Shown piece by piece: positions 15,209-23,600 of a DNA stretch of 32,203 bases; positions within the stretch are counted from its first letter, which is position 1, and each line of letters starts with the position of its first letter. The notes below the pieces were generated by a model. The model saw nothing but the letters and a program-made list of their open reading frames with translations, was not told the DNA's origin and did no database searches. This stretch comes from a virus: positions 1-32,203 of the IMG/VR virus record IMGVR_UViG_3300000477_000005. One strand, written 5' to 3'. Made by a program: the position numbers and the translations under genes.

Positions 15209-16024
15209 ATGATCCAAAGGTTCTCTACCATAACGAATTTGATTAATCGAGTTCCTCAGATTATGAATCAAAGAGGTGATACGACAGCGGGTGTTTTATC
15301 TTACTCGCTGTCGCACCTCAATAATGTGATAATGGAAGCCGAGGGTATGCTATACCCCCTTATCCAACCTTATTATAATCTAGAGGGCTCTATGGTAGAT
15401 GCTTGGGCTTCAAACCCCGAATCTATTGTTGAGGAGTTCAGGGAAACAACCTCCAAGGTTGAAGAGGACCTTGCTAATTGGTACCAGCAAAGGTCAATTG
15501 AACCTGAAGGCTCTGGGGAGCTATTAACATCGCATATACAACTTGATAAGAAAGCATCAACCCAGTTTGTTTATTTGAAGTTTTTAAAAACCGATGGGCT
15601 CCGTCAGGTAAGAGCTATATCAGATACCTATGGGTTCTTGGGGGACTTTGATTATGGCAATGAGGACGTAGATGCCATGGGTAAAGCAGGTTTCTTGATT
15701 GAGAAAGAAGGCTTTGAAGGCCTTTTTAAGGAAAATAATATCTTAAGTTTCTCGGTTTATCGCTACAGTCCCGAGATTGTATCTCTCTTTAGTTTACAAG
15801 CAGCTATTGTTTTCCTTGAGAAGACCTTTACAAATGATATGCCCGAGTCACCTGCAACTGCATCGGACTATCAAAATCAACTCAATCAGGCACTTAATCA
15901 AATAAGATTTGGACGAGCTCATTTAAGAGCTGCACCGAACAGATTGGACACTACTCCAATCTCATTGCCTTATGAAATAGACGAAACAGGAACTGACGTA
16001 TCTAAAAGGAACACGGATTACTAA
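15209..16024 (+). CDS. Probable head-tail connector / adaptor protein
   Basis: The 271-aa protein begins with a helical region (residues 1-60: FSTITNLINRVP, then LSHLNNVIMEAEGMLYPLI) resembling gp6-like connectors, whose ring binds below the portal. A middle part (about 105-200) looks beta-rich, and the end is flexible. Function is inferred mainly from its position after the capsid gene and before the tail-terminator-like gene. An AAGGGG ribosome binding site lies just upstream of the ATG at 15209, 10 bases after the previous stop. It is longer than typical gp6-type adaptors, so an extra domain is likely. Confidence 0.5.
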   Translation: MIQRFSTITNLINRVPQIMNQRGDTTAGVLSYSLSHLNNVIMEAEGMLYPLIQPYYNLEGSMVDAWASNPESIVEEFRETTSKVEEDLANWYQQRSIEPEGSGELLTSHIQLDKKASTQFVYLKFLKTDGLRQVRAISDTYGFLGDFDYGNEDVDAMGKAGFLIEKEGFEGLFKENNILSFSVYRYSPEIVSLFSLQAAIVFLEKTFTNDMPESPATASDYQNQLNQALNQIRFGRAHLRAAPNRLDTTPISLPYEIDETGTDVSKRNTDY

Positions 16025-16050
16025 TCGGTGCTATTTAAAGCACTATTGAG

Positions 16051-16998
16051 ATGTCTGCAAATACTTCAACTTCATTTAAGGAGTTGCTAGATAACATCCA
16101 ATCTATGTTTAGTGAGGAGTTTAATTCTAGCCCTGACTTCCGGTCTATAGCCGGAAACTATAAGGGTGCTCCTCGTAATCCCGGCCGTTTTCCTTACGTA
16201 GCCACTATCCCCGTACAAGAGAGAAACGGTGGCATCTATAATGGATTAATCAATAATATCCGTAGAGTACGAATTTTTGCCTATTGCCATCATAATAAGT
16301 CCCGGTCTGCTATGAGGCAATCCATGGGCATTATTGATAATATCAGGGCATTGTTTAACCCTCACGGGGATAACACCTTTATCACTAATAAAGAGGGTAA
16401 AAATACAACCTATGAGTTGAGTTTCCCGGCTATCAATTACTCTCAGCGGCCAATGCCCTGGAGAAATGGGTTCCTTCAATACTCAACATTAGATATTGAT
16501 TTTATCTCCCGTGAGCCCCTATTAAACGGTTTGTTGAATGAGCACCCCGTAGAAAGAGGTTTTGCTGACTCTAAAACAATGGCCGATGCTATATATAACG
16601 TATATAAGTCATATTCTGTTGAGTTTTTACCTGAGGTAGCCTCTTTTAAGGACTTAACCCTTACTCCTCAAACAAATTACCCAGTTATATTTTTATCTTT
16701 AGAAGATGCAGTATACTCCCGAAGGTTTACAGGTATAGATACCTATAATCTTCTCTTTTACGTTAATGTATTATCTCGGGCAGACAACTCAGCAAAAGCC
16801 CTCGATAATAATATGGGCATTATAGATAAGGCTAAGCAGATATTGTTTGCTAATTGTGATTTTGGAGGTAAAGCTATTGATTACGAATATCGAGGAGTAG
16901 ATTTTGGTCAATTAATAAGCCCCAGTGGCTTGCTATATGGTAGTTCTCTAATGTTTTTAGTACAGACCTATAAGGATCAACTAGTCCCAACGGAGTAA
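16051..16998 (+). CDS. Tandem tail-terminator-like protein (two fused domains)
   Basis: The 315-aa protein consists of two diverged copies of the same layout. Copy A is about residues 8-155 and copy B about 174-310. Each has an N-terminal helix, a strand (FPYVATIP at 47; YPVIFLSL at 210), a second strand (VRIFAYCHH; NLLFYVNVLSR) and a helix marked by the shared phrase MGIID (92-96 and 255-259), followed by Lys/Arg and 'xxLF'. Each ends with a final strand (LQYSTLDIDF; YGSSLMFLVQ). This is the secondary-structure order of tail completion/terminator proteins, which cap the tail tube and join it to the head. Single-domain versions are about 130-150 residues, so this is about double. A duplication followed by divergence is the simplest explanation. 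Confidence 0.65.
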   Translation: MSANTSTSFKELLDNIQSMFSEEFNSSPDFRSIAGNYKGAPRNPGRFPYVATIPVQERNGGIYNGLINNIRRVRIFAYCHHNKSRSAMRQSMGIIDNIRALFNPHGDNTFITNKEGKNTTYELSFPAINYSQRPMPWRNGFLQYSTLDIDFISREPLLNGLLNEHPVERGFADSKTMADAIYNVYKSYSVEFLPEVASFKDLTLTPQTNYPVIFLSLEDAVYSRRFTGIDTYNLLFYVNVLSRADNSAKALDNNMGIIDKAKQILFANCDFGGKAIDYEYRGVDFGQLISPSGLLYGSSLMFLVQTYKDQLVPTE

Positions 16999-17006
16999 GC
17001 TTTACA

Positions 17007-17035
17007 TTGAATTTTGTCGCTAATAGTGGTACAAT
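17007..17035 (+). promoter_or_regulatory. Predicted sigma70-type promoter
   Basis: TTGAAT (17007-17012) and TACAAT (17030-17035) are separated by exactly 17 bases in the 67-base gap after the tail-terminator gene. They match 4/6 and 5/6 bases of the consensus. Transcription would begin at about 17042 and serve the small protein at 17066 and the tail genes. The prediction assumes a host with a standard sigma70 -35/-10. Confidence 0.5.
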
Positions 17036-17065
17036 TAACTAAACCTAAAACTCAATCAATCGAAT

Positions 17066-17332
17066 ATGCCAACACTCCAATTGAAAAAAGGACGCGGATT
17101 TGCTAAGGTGGCTGGAGCCCCTAAGATAGATCGCGAGAAAGTGAAAACCTTTAAAAAAGGCAAGCCTGTTGATTTTACTGTTAAAGAGATGTCTGGCCTT
17201 AAGCCGGGTACCTATAAAGAGGCTACTGCTGAGCAGAAACCGACAGTAAAAGCTGATGAATACAAGAAGCCTTCTGGCTCTGCTTCTAGCAAGAACTTTT
17301 TCGAAAAGAAAGAGAAAAAAGAAGATAAGTAA
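17066..17332 (+). CDS. Small basic Lys-rich protein, unknown
   Basis: The 88-aa protein has about a quarter lysine, a short N-terminal basic segment (LQLKKGRGFAKV), a small central region with VDFTVKEM and a low-complexity Lys/Ser/Glu tail. I do not recognise it. No strong Shine-Dalgarno is visible. It ends in a TAATG overlap with the two-helix membrane protein gene, so both are translated together. A predicted promoter lies directly upstream, suggesting that these two proteins may be expressed separately from the head genes. Confidence 0.6.
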   Translation: MPTLQLKKGRGFAKVAGAPKIDREKVKTFKKGKPVDFTVKEMSGLKPGTYKEATAEQKPTVKADEYKKPSGSASSKNFFEKKEKKEDK

Positions 17333-17640
17333 TGCCTAAACTGAGAAGAGAACCTCCCAGGCTGTTTTTTACAGTTCTTGTCTTGTCTATTTTGATAAGC
17401 ATCGGGTTGTTCATGTCTTTTCAGATAGTGACAGAGACCTCACCGGGTTATCATATTATAGAGGAACGGGTTGATGAGCCTCGAACAGAGTCCCTAATTG
17501 TTCCGGAGGACCCGGGTGATAAGGTGTCTTCTTGGCAGATTTTTATCTTAAGCATTATGGAACTGGCAGCCCCTTGGGCTCCAGTTTTAGTACCTGTAGT
17601 ATATTACTTTTTTGGAAAACCAAAAGAAAAATCAACATAA
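17332..17640 (+). CDS. Two-helix membrane protein, holin candidate
   Basis: The 102-aa protein has two hydrophobic segments, about residues 10-32 and 70-93, separated by an acidic loop of about 37 residues. Both ends are basic (PKLRREPPR and GKPKEKST), so by the positive-inside rule both termini are cytoplasmic and the loop is outside. Small two-helix proteins with this charge layout include class II holins, which would release the amidase at 7496. The position, between the head-tail joining genes and the major tail protein, is not a usual holin place, and the loop is longer than in most class II holins, so an unrelated membrane role is possible. Its ATG overlaps the preceding stop by one base. 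Confidence 0.55.
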   Translation: MPKLRREPPRLFFTVLVLSILISIGLFMSFQIVTETSPGYHIIEERVDEPRTESLIVPEDPGDKVSSWQIFILSIMELAAPWAPVLVPVVYYFFGKPKEKST

Positions 17641-17703
17641 ATCGACTTTAAAAGTAGTGCTATTAAAGACACCTAAGGTCTTAAATAAATAAGGAGAAAA
17701 AAT

Positions 17704-18915
17704 ATGGCTACCAACACTAGAACTCGATGGCAAGATCTTTACGGGGTTCAACAATTTAACTTGGAAAGCAACGATGGACTGAGAGATCATGTGGCGCTTG
17801 ACCCCACTTTTGACGCGGGTGATATCGGTGTTCAAGATGGTGTCTTTGGATTACCTCTGACCGATCATCCCAATCTTCCCGCTCCAGCTTCTACTATTGA
17901 AGATGACCAAGCAAGGGGAATTGCCCAGGTTGACATGCCTGAGCGGAATACTGCTCAAACGGCGGATCCTCCTGAGGTTACTCTTCCTATGTTAGCAGAT
18001 GCTTATCATGGAAGTTTGTTCGGTCTTTCTTTTTTCCAAGCTGGGGCTGAGGAAGCAGAATCTGATGACACGGAGTTGAACATCTTGACATGCCGCCCCT
18101 ATGACACTGCGGACCCCATTACTTATCTTCAGTTGATTCGGCTGCTTCAAAGGACCAATGAATCCGAAGAAGTTGACCAAATAATGAAGGGAGGAGTTTG
18201 CAGCAACTTGAACTTTAATGGCGAGGTAGGTCAAATTACCTCTATTGAAGCTACGGTAAGGGCAGCTAACTGGGAACAAGACGATAAGTCTGCTTTGTCA
18301 GATGGTCAAGTCAATTTTGTTCGGGGAGTACTTCCCTTTAAGCATCAAGATATGTCCGCTGCTATGTGGGACCCGGAGAACGAGCAATGGGTAGAAATGT
18401 TTATTCCTTCGTTTGAACTTAACTTGGAGAACAACGTTGAATTCAGCTATTTCAACGATCCCACAGCCGTCTCGTCTATTATGAGCAGAATCCTTGCTTC
18501 GGGTTCTGTAACAGTACCCTGGAGCCAGGGAGGCGGGGCAGGTAAAAACTACTTCATTAATCGCTTCCTTGAAGGAGAACCTCGGAAACTTGTTTTCTAT
18601 TGGGGACAATCCGGAAGTGAATTTGATGGAGATGATTACCTGCTAGACCATGACGGTAATACTGTCAATAAGTTTAAGACAGGAACCACTAACCCGAAAA
18701 ATTTTATGAGTATAATGGTAAATGCTCGGGTAAGTGAGTATGATATGGAAGGTGAAAACGAGCACATGGTTGTTGCTTCCTTTGAGGGAGTAAGACAATG
18801 GGCTACAGTAGCTCAGGGTTATGTACCCGAGGATACGGAAACTGAAGGTTATATAAACTCAGTTGAGCTCCGTTTCGGATATGATAATACCCTCTTGACT
18901 CGATTGCCTGAATAA
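17704..18915 (+). CDS. Major tail protein (tail tube)
   Basis: The 403-aa, acidic, beta-rich protein lies directly before the tail assembly chaperone pair, the position held by the tube protein in siphoviruses. A segment INSVELRFGYDNTLLTRLPE forms its end, and NNVEFSYFNDPTAV, GSVTVPWSQG and MSIMVNARVSEYDMEGENEH suggest tube-fold strands. It is longer than many tube proteins, so an extra domain exposed on the tail surface is likely. AAGGAGA lies upstream of the ATG with good spacing. No sheath gene follows, which argues for a non-contractile tail. Assignment rests on context and composition. Confidence 0.75.
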   Translation: MATNTRTRWQDLYGVQQFNLESNDGLRDHVALDPTFDAGDIGVQDGVFGLPLTDHPNLPAPASTIEDDQARGIAQVDMPERNTAQTADPPEVTLPMLADAYHGSLFGLSFFQAGAEEAESDDTELNILTCRPYDTADPITYLQLIRLLQRTNESEEVDQIMKGGVCSNLNFNGEVGQITSIEATVRAANWEQDDKSALSDGQVNFVRGVLPFKHQDMSAAMWDPENEQWVEMFIPSFELNLENNVEFSYFNDPTAVSSIMSRILASGSVTVPWSQGGGAGKNYFINRFLEGEPRKLVFYWGQSGSEFDGDDYLLDHDGNTVNKFKTGTTNPKNFMSIMVNARVSEYDMEGENEHMVVASFEGVRQWATVAQGYVPEDTETEGYINSVELRFGYDNTLLTRLPE

Positions 18916-18977
18916 TTGAAACACTCAAACACATAAAAGGTACCTTATCAAAGGACAACTAAAAAAGGAGAAATAAA

Positions 18978-19445
18978 ATGGCAATTAAAGGAGTATCGAA
19001 AAAACCAGTCCCTTACATCCCCGAGATGGAAAGGGATAACCTTGATAATCCCACTTGTTTTTGGATTAAACCCAAAACCGGTAAGGATGCAAATGAAACC
19101 ATGCGGAGATATGCCGCAGCTTCAAAGGAGAGCCGTAAGGGGTATCGTGACCTTGATGTCCGAAAACTTAACTCAGCGGATATTGAGGAGTTCATTACCT
19201 TTGTAAGTAAAGTTGAGAATTACGAGTTTTCTGATAATTACCCTGATGAAGAAGAAAAGGGCGTTATCCCCGTTATTGAAGATGAAGAGACCCTTATTAA
19301 GGTCTGCCATGATCTTCCCTCTGATATCTTGATTGAGATATTTGATGCGGCAGGTAATATGGCTCAGCTTCAAGCGGGTTCTAAAAAAAACTCCAAATCC
19401 TCACCTACTTCAGCCTCTGGAAGCAAGAAAGCAGGGAAAGGATGA
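18978..19445 (+). CDS. Tail assembly chaperone, first part (gpG-like)
   Basis: The 155-aa protein matches the gpG-type chaperone by position (between tail tube and tape measure genes), size and pairing with an overlapping downstream frame. It has a small folded part (about residues 5-120) and a low-complexity Ser/Lys/Gly end (residues 133-155) found only in the unshifted product. At codons 137-138 the message contains the slippery heptamer A AAA AAC, where a fraction of ribosomes should shift to -1 and continue into the next gene. AAAGGAG lies upstream of the ATG at 18978. Such chaperones coat the tape measure protein and recruit tube subunits, and are absent from the finished virion. Confidence 0.78.
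   Translation: MAIKGVSKKPVPYIPEMERDNLDNPTCFWIKPKTGKDANETMRRYAAASKESRKGYRDLDVRKLNSADIEEFITFVSKVENYEFSDNYPDEEEKGVIPVIEDEETLIKVCHDLPSDILIEIFDAAGNMAQLQAGSKKNSKSSPTSASGSKKAGKG
19385..19391 (+). promoter_or_regulatory. Programmed -1 frameshift site A AAA AAC
   Basis: The heptamer is in the correct phase: zero-frame codons are AAA (19386-19388) and AAC (19389-19391), and it forms part of an eight-A run (19383-19390). The -1 frame has a stop at 19382-19384, immediately before, and is then open to 19996. The shifted product would be about 339 residues, joining 138 residues of the first protein to 201 residues decoded in the -1 frame. The A8 tract could also allow RNA polymerase slippage. Confidence 0.75.
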
Positions 19446-19996
19446 ACACCTATGACTGTGATTTCTGCATAGCAAATAAGCTGTATGAATCACGTCATTG
19501 TTATTTAGATCAGTATCCGGGTCAAGAAGAGAACTTTATCTCGGTTCCTCTTTTTGACTCGGACGATTTTAGTCCCAATGTTATTGGGGAAGAAAGAAAG
19601 ACACTAGATAAGGAAGGGATATTTGAGGAACTCGAGACACTTGAAGCCGTATTCCCTCATCTCTCACCCTTCGAAATACTACGTTCTTATTTTAGTCAAC
19701 CACGGGAAGTTTGTCCCACTGGAATAGTCGATCCACACCATAACTTCTTGTTAGAGATGGAATTCTCTTGCAGGGAGTATAATTGTCTTCCCTTTGAAGG
19801 GGGGCTCTTGGATCAGCCTCTTATATTAATGGAGGTTTTTAGGACAATTCAGGCGGAGAAAGCTTCTTATGAAAGATCAAGGATGTCTAAAATGAAGAAA
19901 AAGTTTTCAGATAAAAACTCGAGTTCCTCAAAGCCAAAAAGACCTGCATTACCTCAAGGTCCAAAGGGCTCTAATCCATTTCAACAAGATGCGTAA
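19442..19996 (+). CDS. Tail assembly chaperone, second part (gpT-like, read by frameshift)
   Basis: The 184 residues from the ATG at 19442 lie in the -1 frame of the preceding gene and most likely form the C-terminal part of a G-T-type fusion. The N-terminal part has a cysteine/histidine cluster (CDFC, then C20) and further Cys residues near the middle. The middle (about 60-135) is helical and the end is a basic, Ser/Pro-rich tail. The ATG overlaps the stop of the first frame and has a weak AGGG at 19433-19436, so independent initiation is also possible. In the lambda model the T part binds the tube protein while the G part binds the tape measure protein. Its last bases overlap the following gene. 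Confidence 0.7.
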   Translation: MNTYDCDFCIANKLYESRHCYLDQYPGQEENFISVPLFDSDDFSPNVIGEERKTLDKEGIFEELETLEAVFPHLSPFEILRSYFSQPREVCPTGIVDPHHNFLLEMEFSCREYNCLPFEGGLLDQPLILMEVFRTIQAEKASYERSRMSKMKKKFSDKNSSSSKPKRPALPQGPKGSNPFQQDA

Positions 19997-20684
19997 GGCT
20001 GGAATCAAATTTACGATTGGTGGTACTACCTTTAGCAATCCAGTTCAAGCAATGGAAAGCTTTACTCGGCCTGCTGGTCAAATAAAGAACCGGCTAGGGG
20101 AGCTCACATCGGTGTACGATGAAATTGCGCCCCAACTTATCAATAGAATTAAACACCGTTTTAATAGTGACTTTTTTGGAACCTCTCCTATGCCGCCCTT
20201 GGGGGATAAAGCAAGGAAGGTAAGAAAGGCCCGAGGCATAAATCCCGATAACCCTACACTTGTAGGCACAGGGGCTTTAAGAGATAGTATAAAAAGGAGA
20301 CCCGGTCCTACCCGCTCTGCTGAGGGAGGCCAAAGGGAGGTTTATATGCTCCGTATTGGTTCAACGGGGGTCCCCTATGCTAAAGATGTATTTGAAGGCA
20401 GTATCTGGGAGTTGCCCGTTTTCTTCCACCCCGGTGGTTGGTTCTTGATTGACTATGACCATGTGGAGGGAGCTGTACAAAGCACTGATCAAGCGTATAC
20501 CAAGAATACCCTTGATTTTATGAGAAGGGAAATGACGGCTACGGTACTTCAAGTCCCAGTGCCAGCTAGAGATTTCTTACAAATGATGCCAGAAGATGAA
20601 CGATTGATTATGTCTAAAGTTGAGACGTTCCTTGCTAATATGGACCTCTCAGAGGCTTCAAGTCAATTTAACTCCGGCTTTTAA
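19989..20684 (+). CDS. Phage virion morphogenesis protein (Mu gpG / HK97 gp10-like)
   Basis: The 231-aa protein shows the family phrases LVGTGALRDSI (about residue 90), a V-PYAKDVFEG segment (about 128) and VPARDFLQM (about 194), corresponding to 'TGxLxxSI...YAxxhexG...iPaRpFl'. Members join or complete heads and tails. These genes normally sit beside the head-tail connectors, whereas here the gene follows the tail chaperone and precedes the tape measure, which is a rearranged order. It starts eight bases before the end of the chaperone frame. The Lys/Arg-rich part (about residues 50-85) is suited to contact DNA or the acidic tube. Confidence 0.7.
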   Translation: MRKAGIKFTIGGTTFSNPVQAMESFTRPAGQIKNRLGELTSVYDEIAPQLINRIKHRFNSDFFGTSPMPPLGDKARKVRKARGINPDNPTLVGTGALRDSIKRRPGPTRSAEGGQREVYMLRIGSTGVPYAKDVFEGSIWELPVFFHPGGWFLIDYDHVEGAVQSTDQAYTKNTLDFMRREMTATVLQVPVPARDFLQMMPEDERLIMSKVETFLANMDLSEASSQFNSGF

Positions 20685-20695
20685 ATTTTAGTATT

Positions 20696-23600
20696 ATGAG
20701 TGATGCAATGCAAAGACGTCTGGATATGCTCCTTAACATCAGTGTTCAAGGACTCCAGGACGTAGATAAGGCTACACATGCAATAAGGAGACATGGCTCT
20801 AAGGCTAAGGCCGTAGCACTGGGCTTGACAGAAATTGAAGGGGCAGCAGAGAATGCAGGGAGAAACTTTGATGCTTTCAGGGAAGCAGCGGCTAGAGCAG
20901 GAACAGCTTTATCAAAATATAATGATATTCAAGACCGTCTTAAGGCTCAACAGAGTGAACTAGCTCAACTTACCGAGCAAAGAGCAAGCTCCATGGCTCA
21001 GGCCGAGGAAAGGAGTGTAGAGGCAGCGCAAAATCTACAAAACACCTTTGAAGACCTAAAAGACTTATATGCCCGTGCCGAAGAGGCAGCTGGTACTACC
21101 TTTAAACCCTTGGAAGAAGAAGCGGGTCGGGCAAAGGTGAGCATGAGGCAGCTTGAGGAGTCCCTATCTCGAATAGAGGACTCTTATCGTAAGATGGAAG
21201 CAGCAGCTGGACAGCCTCGGGATGCTTCTGGTCGATTTGCTCAACAACCTACTGAGGGGGGTGCACAAGTAGACCCTCAGCGAATTGAGCAGGAAAGAGC
21301 AGCTCTCATGGAAAGGGCTAATATAATAAGGGAAACTATTGAGAGAGTGAATGAGCTGACCGAGGCTCAACAGCGTTATACGGAAACCCAGCAACAAATT
21401 ACTGAGATTGAACGGAGGATGGGGACTAAGATGAATGCATCTTCCGAAGCAGTTCAACAGTTAACTCAGCGAAGGGATGCATTGGTCAGAAAAATACAAA
21501 GAGAAGGGGAGGTCCTTAATCAACTTTCAGGCCAGAGTCTTGTAAGTGTTAACCGGGAAACGGGCGAGGCTAGTGTCCGTACAAAAGAGTTAGACGGTAT
21601 CTTAAGGCAAATGGATGAGACTACTAAGCGCCTTAATACTGAGATGGAGCGAAATACCCGAGAAGGCCAGAGGGCTACTCAAGCTAAGGAGGGAGTAACA
21701 AACGCTTCAAGAAGAACTACCGATTCATTAGAAGACCAGAACCGAGAATGGAACGTAATGAGGCAACGGATCTCTAAAAATGATGAAGCCCTCTGGGGAC
21801 TGAGAAGGTCTTTGGGTGCTTTAAGGAACCAGATCCTCGTTGTCTTGTTTGCCACTAGAGGCCTTAGAAACGCTATGTCATCTGCAAGGGAAACCATTAT
21901 CGAAGTTGACCAAGGGATGATAGGCTTAAGAAGAACTGCTATCTCTATGGGCGAAGATTTTCGTCACCTTGAAGGAATAACTCGGGAATTTGAAAAGAGA
22001 GGCCTTCAGAATGCAGATGAAGCAGCTGTTGCTCTCCGAAATATCCTTCAAACAGGACTTGGGACCGAAGAGGCTACTAATCTACTTTGGGCTTTTACTG
22101 ATGCCGCATCTTTTAATGCAAGGAGTCAAAGGGATTTAACTGACGCAGTTATCCGGGCATCCGAGGCCTTCCGAGACCAAAGAGCTCAGGGATTACAAGC
22201 TATTGGAGTTAGTCAAAGGATGACCGATATGGTAAGATCCCATGCTGCTGCTACAGGTCAACAAGCATCGGAGATAGAGGGCCTTGAAAGGCACATGGCT
22301 ATCTATCAAGCAGTCATGAATGAAAGCGCTAAGTTCACCGGTAATGCTAATGACCTGCTTAACACCTTTGAAGGAAGTATGATCTCTCTTCAGGGAGCAG
22401 CTAAAAGCAATTCCGAGGCTTTCGGTAATACACTAAGGCCTGTATTTGAAGAATTTAACAGGACACTTACCCGAGGCCATCAATCATCGGCCGAATTTTT
22501 TAACCAGCTTAACGAGGCTCACAGCACGGATATTGATCGATGGGCTGCAAGAGTAGCCAAATTCGTTGAAGAATTATCTGCTGTGGTAGGAGCTGCTGGC
22601 GGAACTATCTTAAAACTAATTATTAAATATGGAGATTGGTTAGTCATTATCGGGCAAGTATTGCTTGCTAAGTCAATCCTTAATAAAAGGATGGCTAAAC
22701 ACGCTGAGAAGATGATGGCTATGCAATCGGCTGTTAAAAATCAAACGGTTGCCACTCAGGAGTATACAACATGGCTGGGTAACCAAAATACTAAGTTAGT
22801 AGCTGTTAACAAAGTTACGGGAGAGCAAGTAGAGGGTCTACAAGCCCTTAGGGTAGCTTATCAAAAAAATAGATTAGAGGCGATAAGGTCTAACACTGCT
22901 CTCCAAGCGGGCATTAAGTCAGGAGACTTGAAAATAGCTACATTAAGTAAAAAACAAGCTAGCCTTCATACTCTATCAGGAGCATACGCGGGGGTTACCA
23001 CTGCTATTACTACTAATACGAATGCTGTATTAGCCAATAAAGGGGCAAAAACCCGTTTAAGGATGCTTGTAGTTAGTATGGCAGCTCCTTTTAGAGCCCT
23101 TGGCGCAGCAGTTACTGCAGCGGGGGGAGCAATGAGAGCAGCAGCTATAGCTGCTAGAACCCTTATGGCAGCATTTCTAAAATTTGCGGCTATATTTCTT
23201 GTTATACAAGTTATAACCCGATTAATATCCCGTTTAACGGGAGCGAGTGAAAGGGCTAATGAGTTAACAATGGCGAATGAAAGACTTAAGCGGTCTTATC
23301 AAGAATTAGCTGGGACAGTGGAACGGGCTTCTAGAAGATTTGATGCTGTTAGAGAGAGGGCAGATATATTTGGGGTAGATATCGGTCCCCTAAAACAAGT
23401 TGAAGATCAAGTCAGGGAGCATTATGACCGACTTCTTGAACTAAAAGATAAGTATATACAAAGCGAGGATGAGGACCAGAGGGAGCAGTTAAAGGGGCGA
23501 ATTGAACGCCTTAAGGAGGCGCTTAATGAAGAAAGGGATATCTTGGAAATGATGAGTCAAGAGAAATTAGAGACTTTTCAAAAATACGAGGAGCTCTTGC

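Noticed and set aside
16027-16044. Hairpin GTGCT/AGCAC before the gene at 16051
   Set aside because: Only five paired bases and no T-tract, so it is not a terminator.
18937-18946. Palindrome AAGGTACCTT in the gap before the chaperone gene
   Set aside because: A ten-base palindrome occurs by chance in a window this long, and no second copy or T-tract supports a function.
19434-19440. GGGAAAG, the lambda G-T slippery heptamer
   Set aside because: Its phase is wrong: zero-frame codons are GGG AAA, so a -1 slip would not re-pair in the A site. The A AAA AAC at 19385-19391 is in the right phase.
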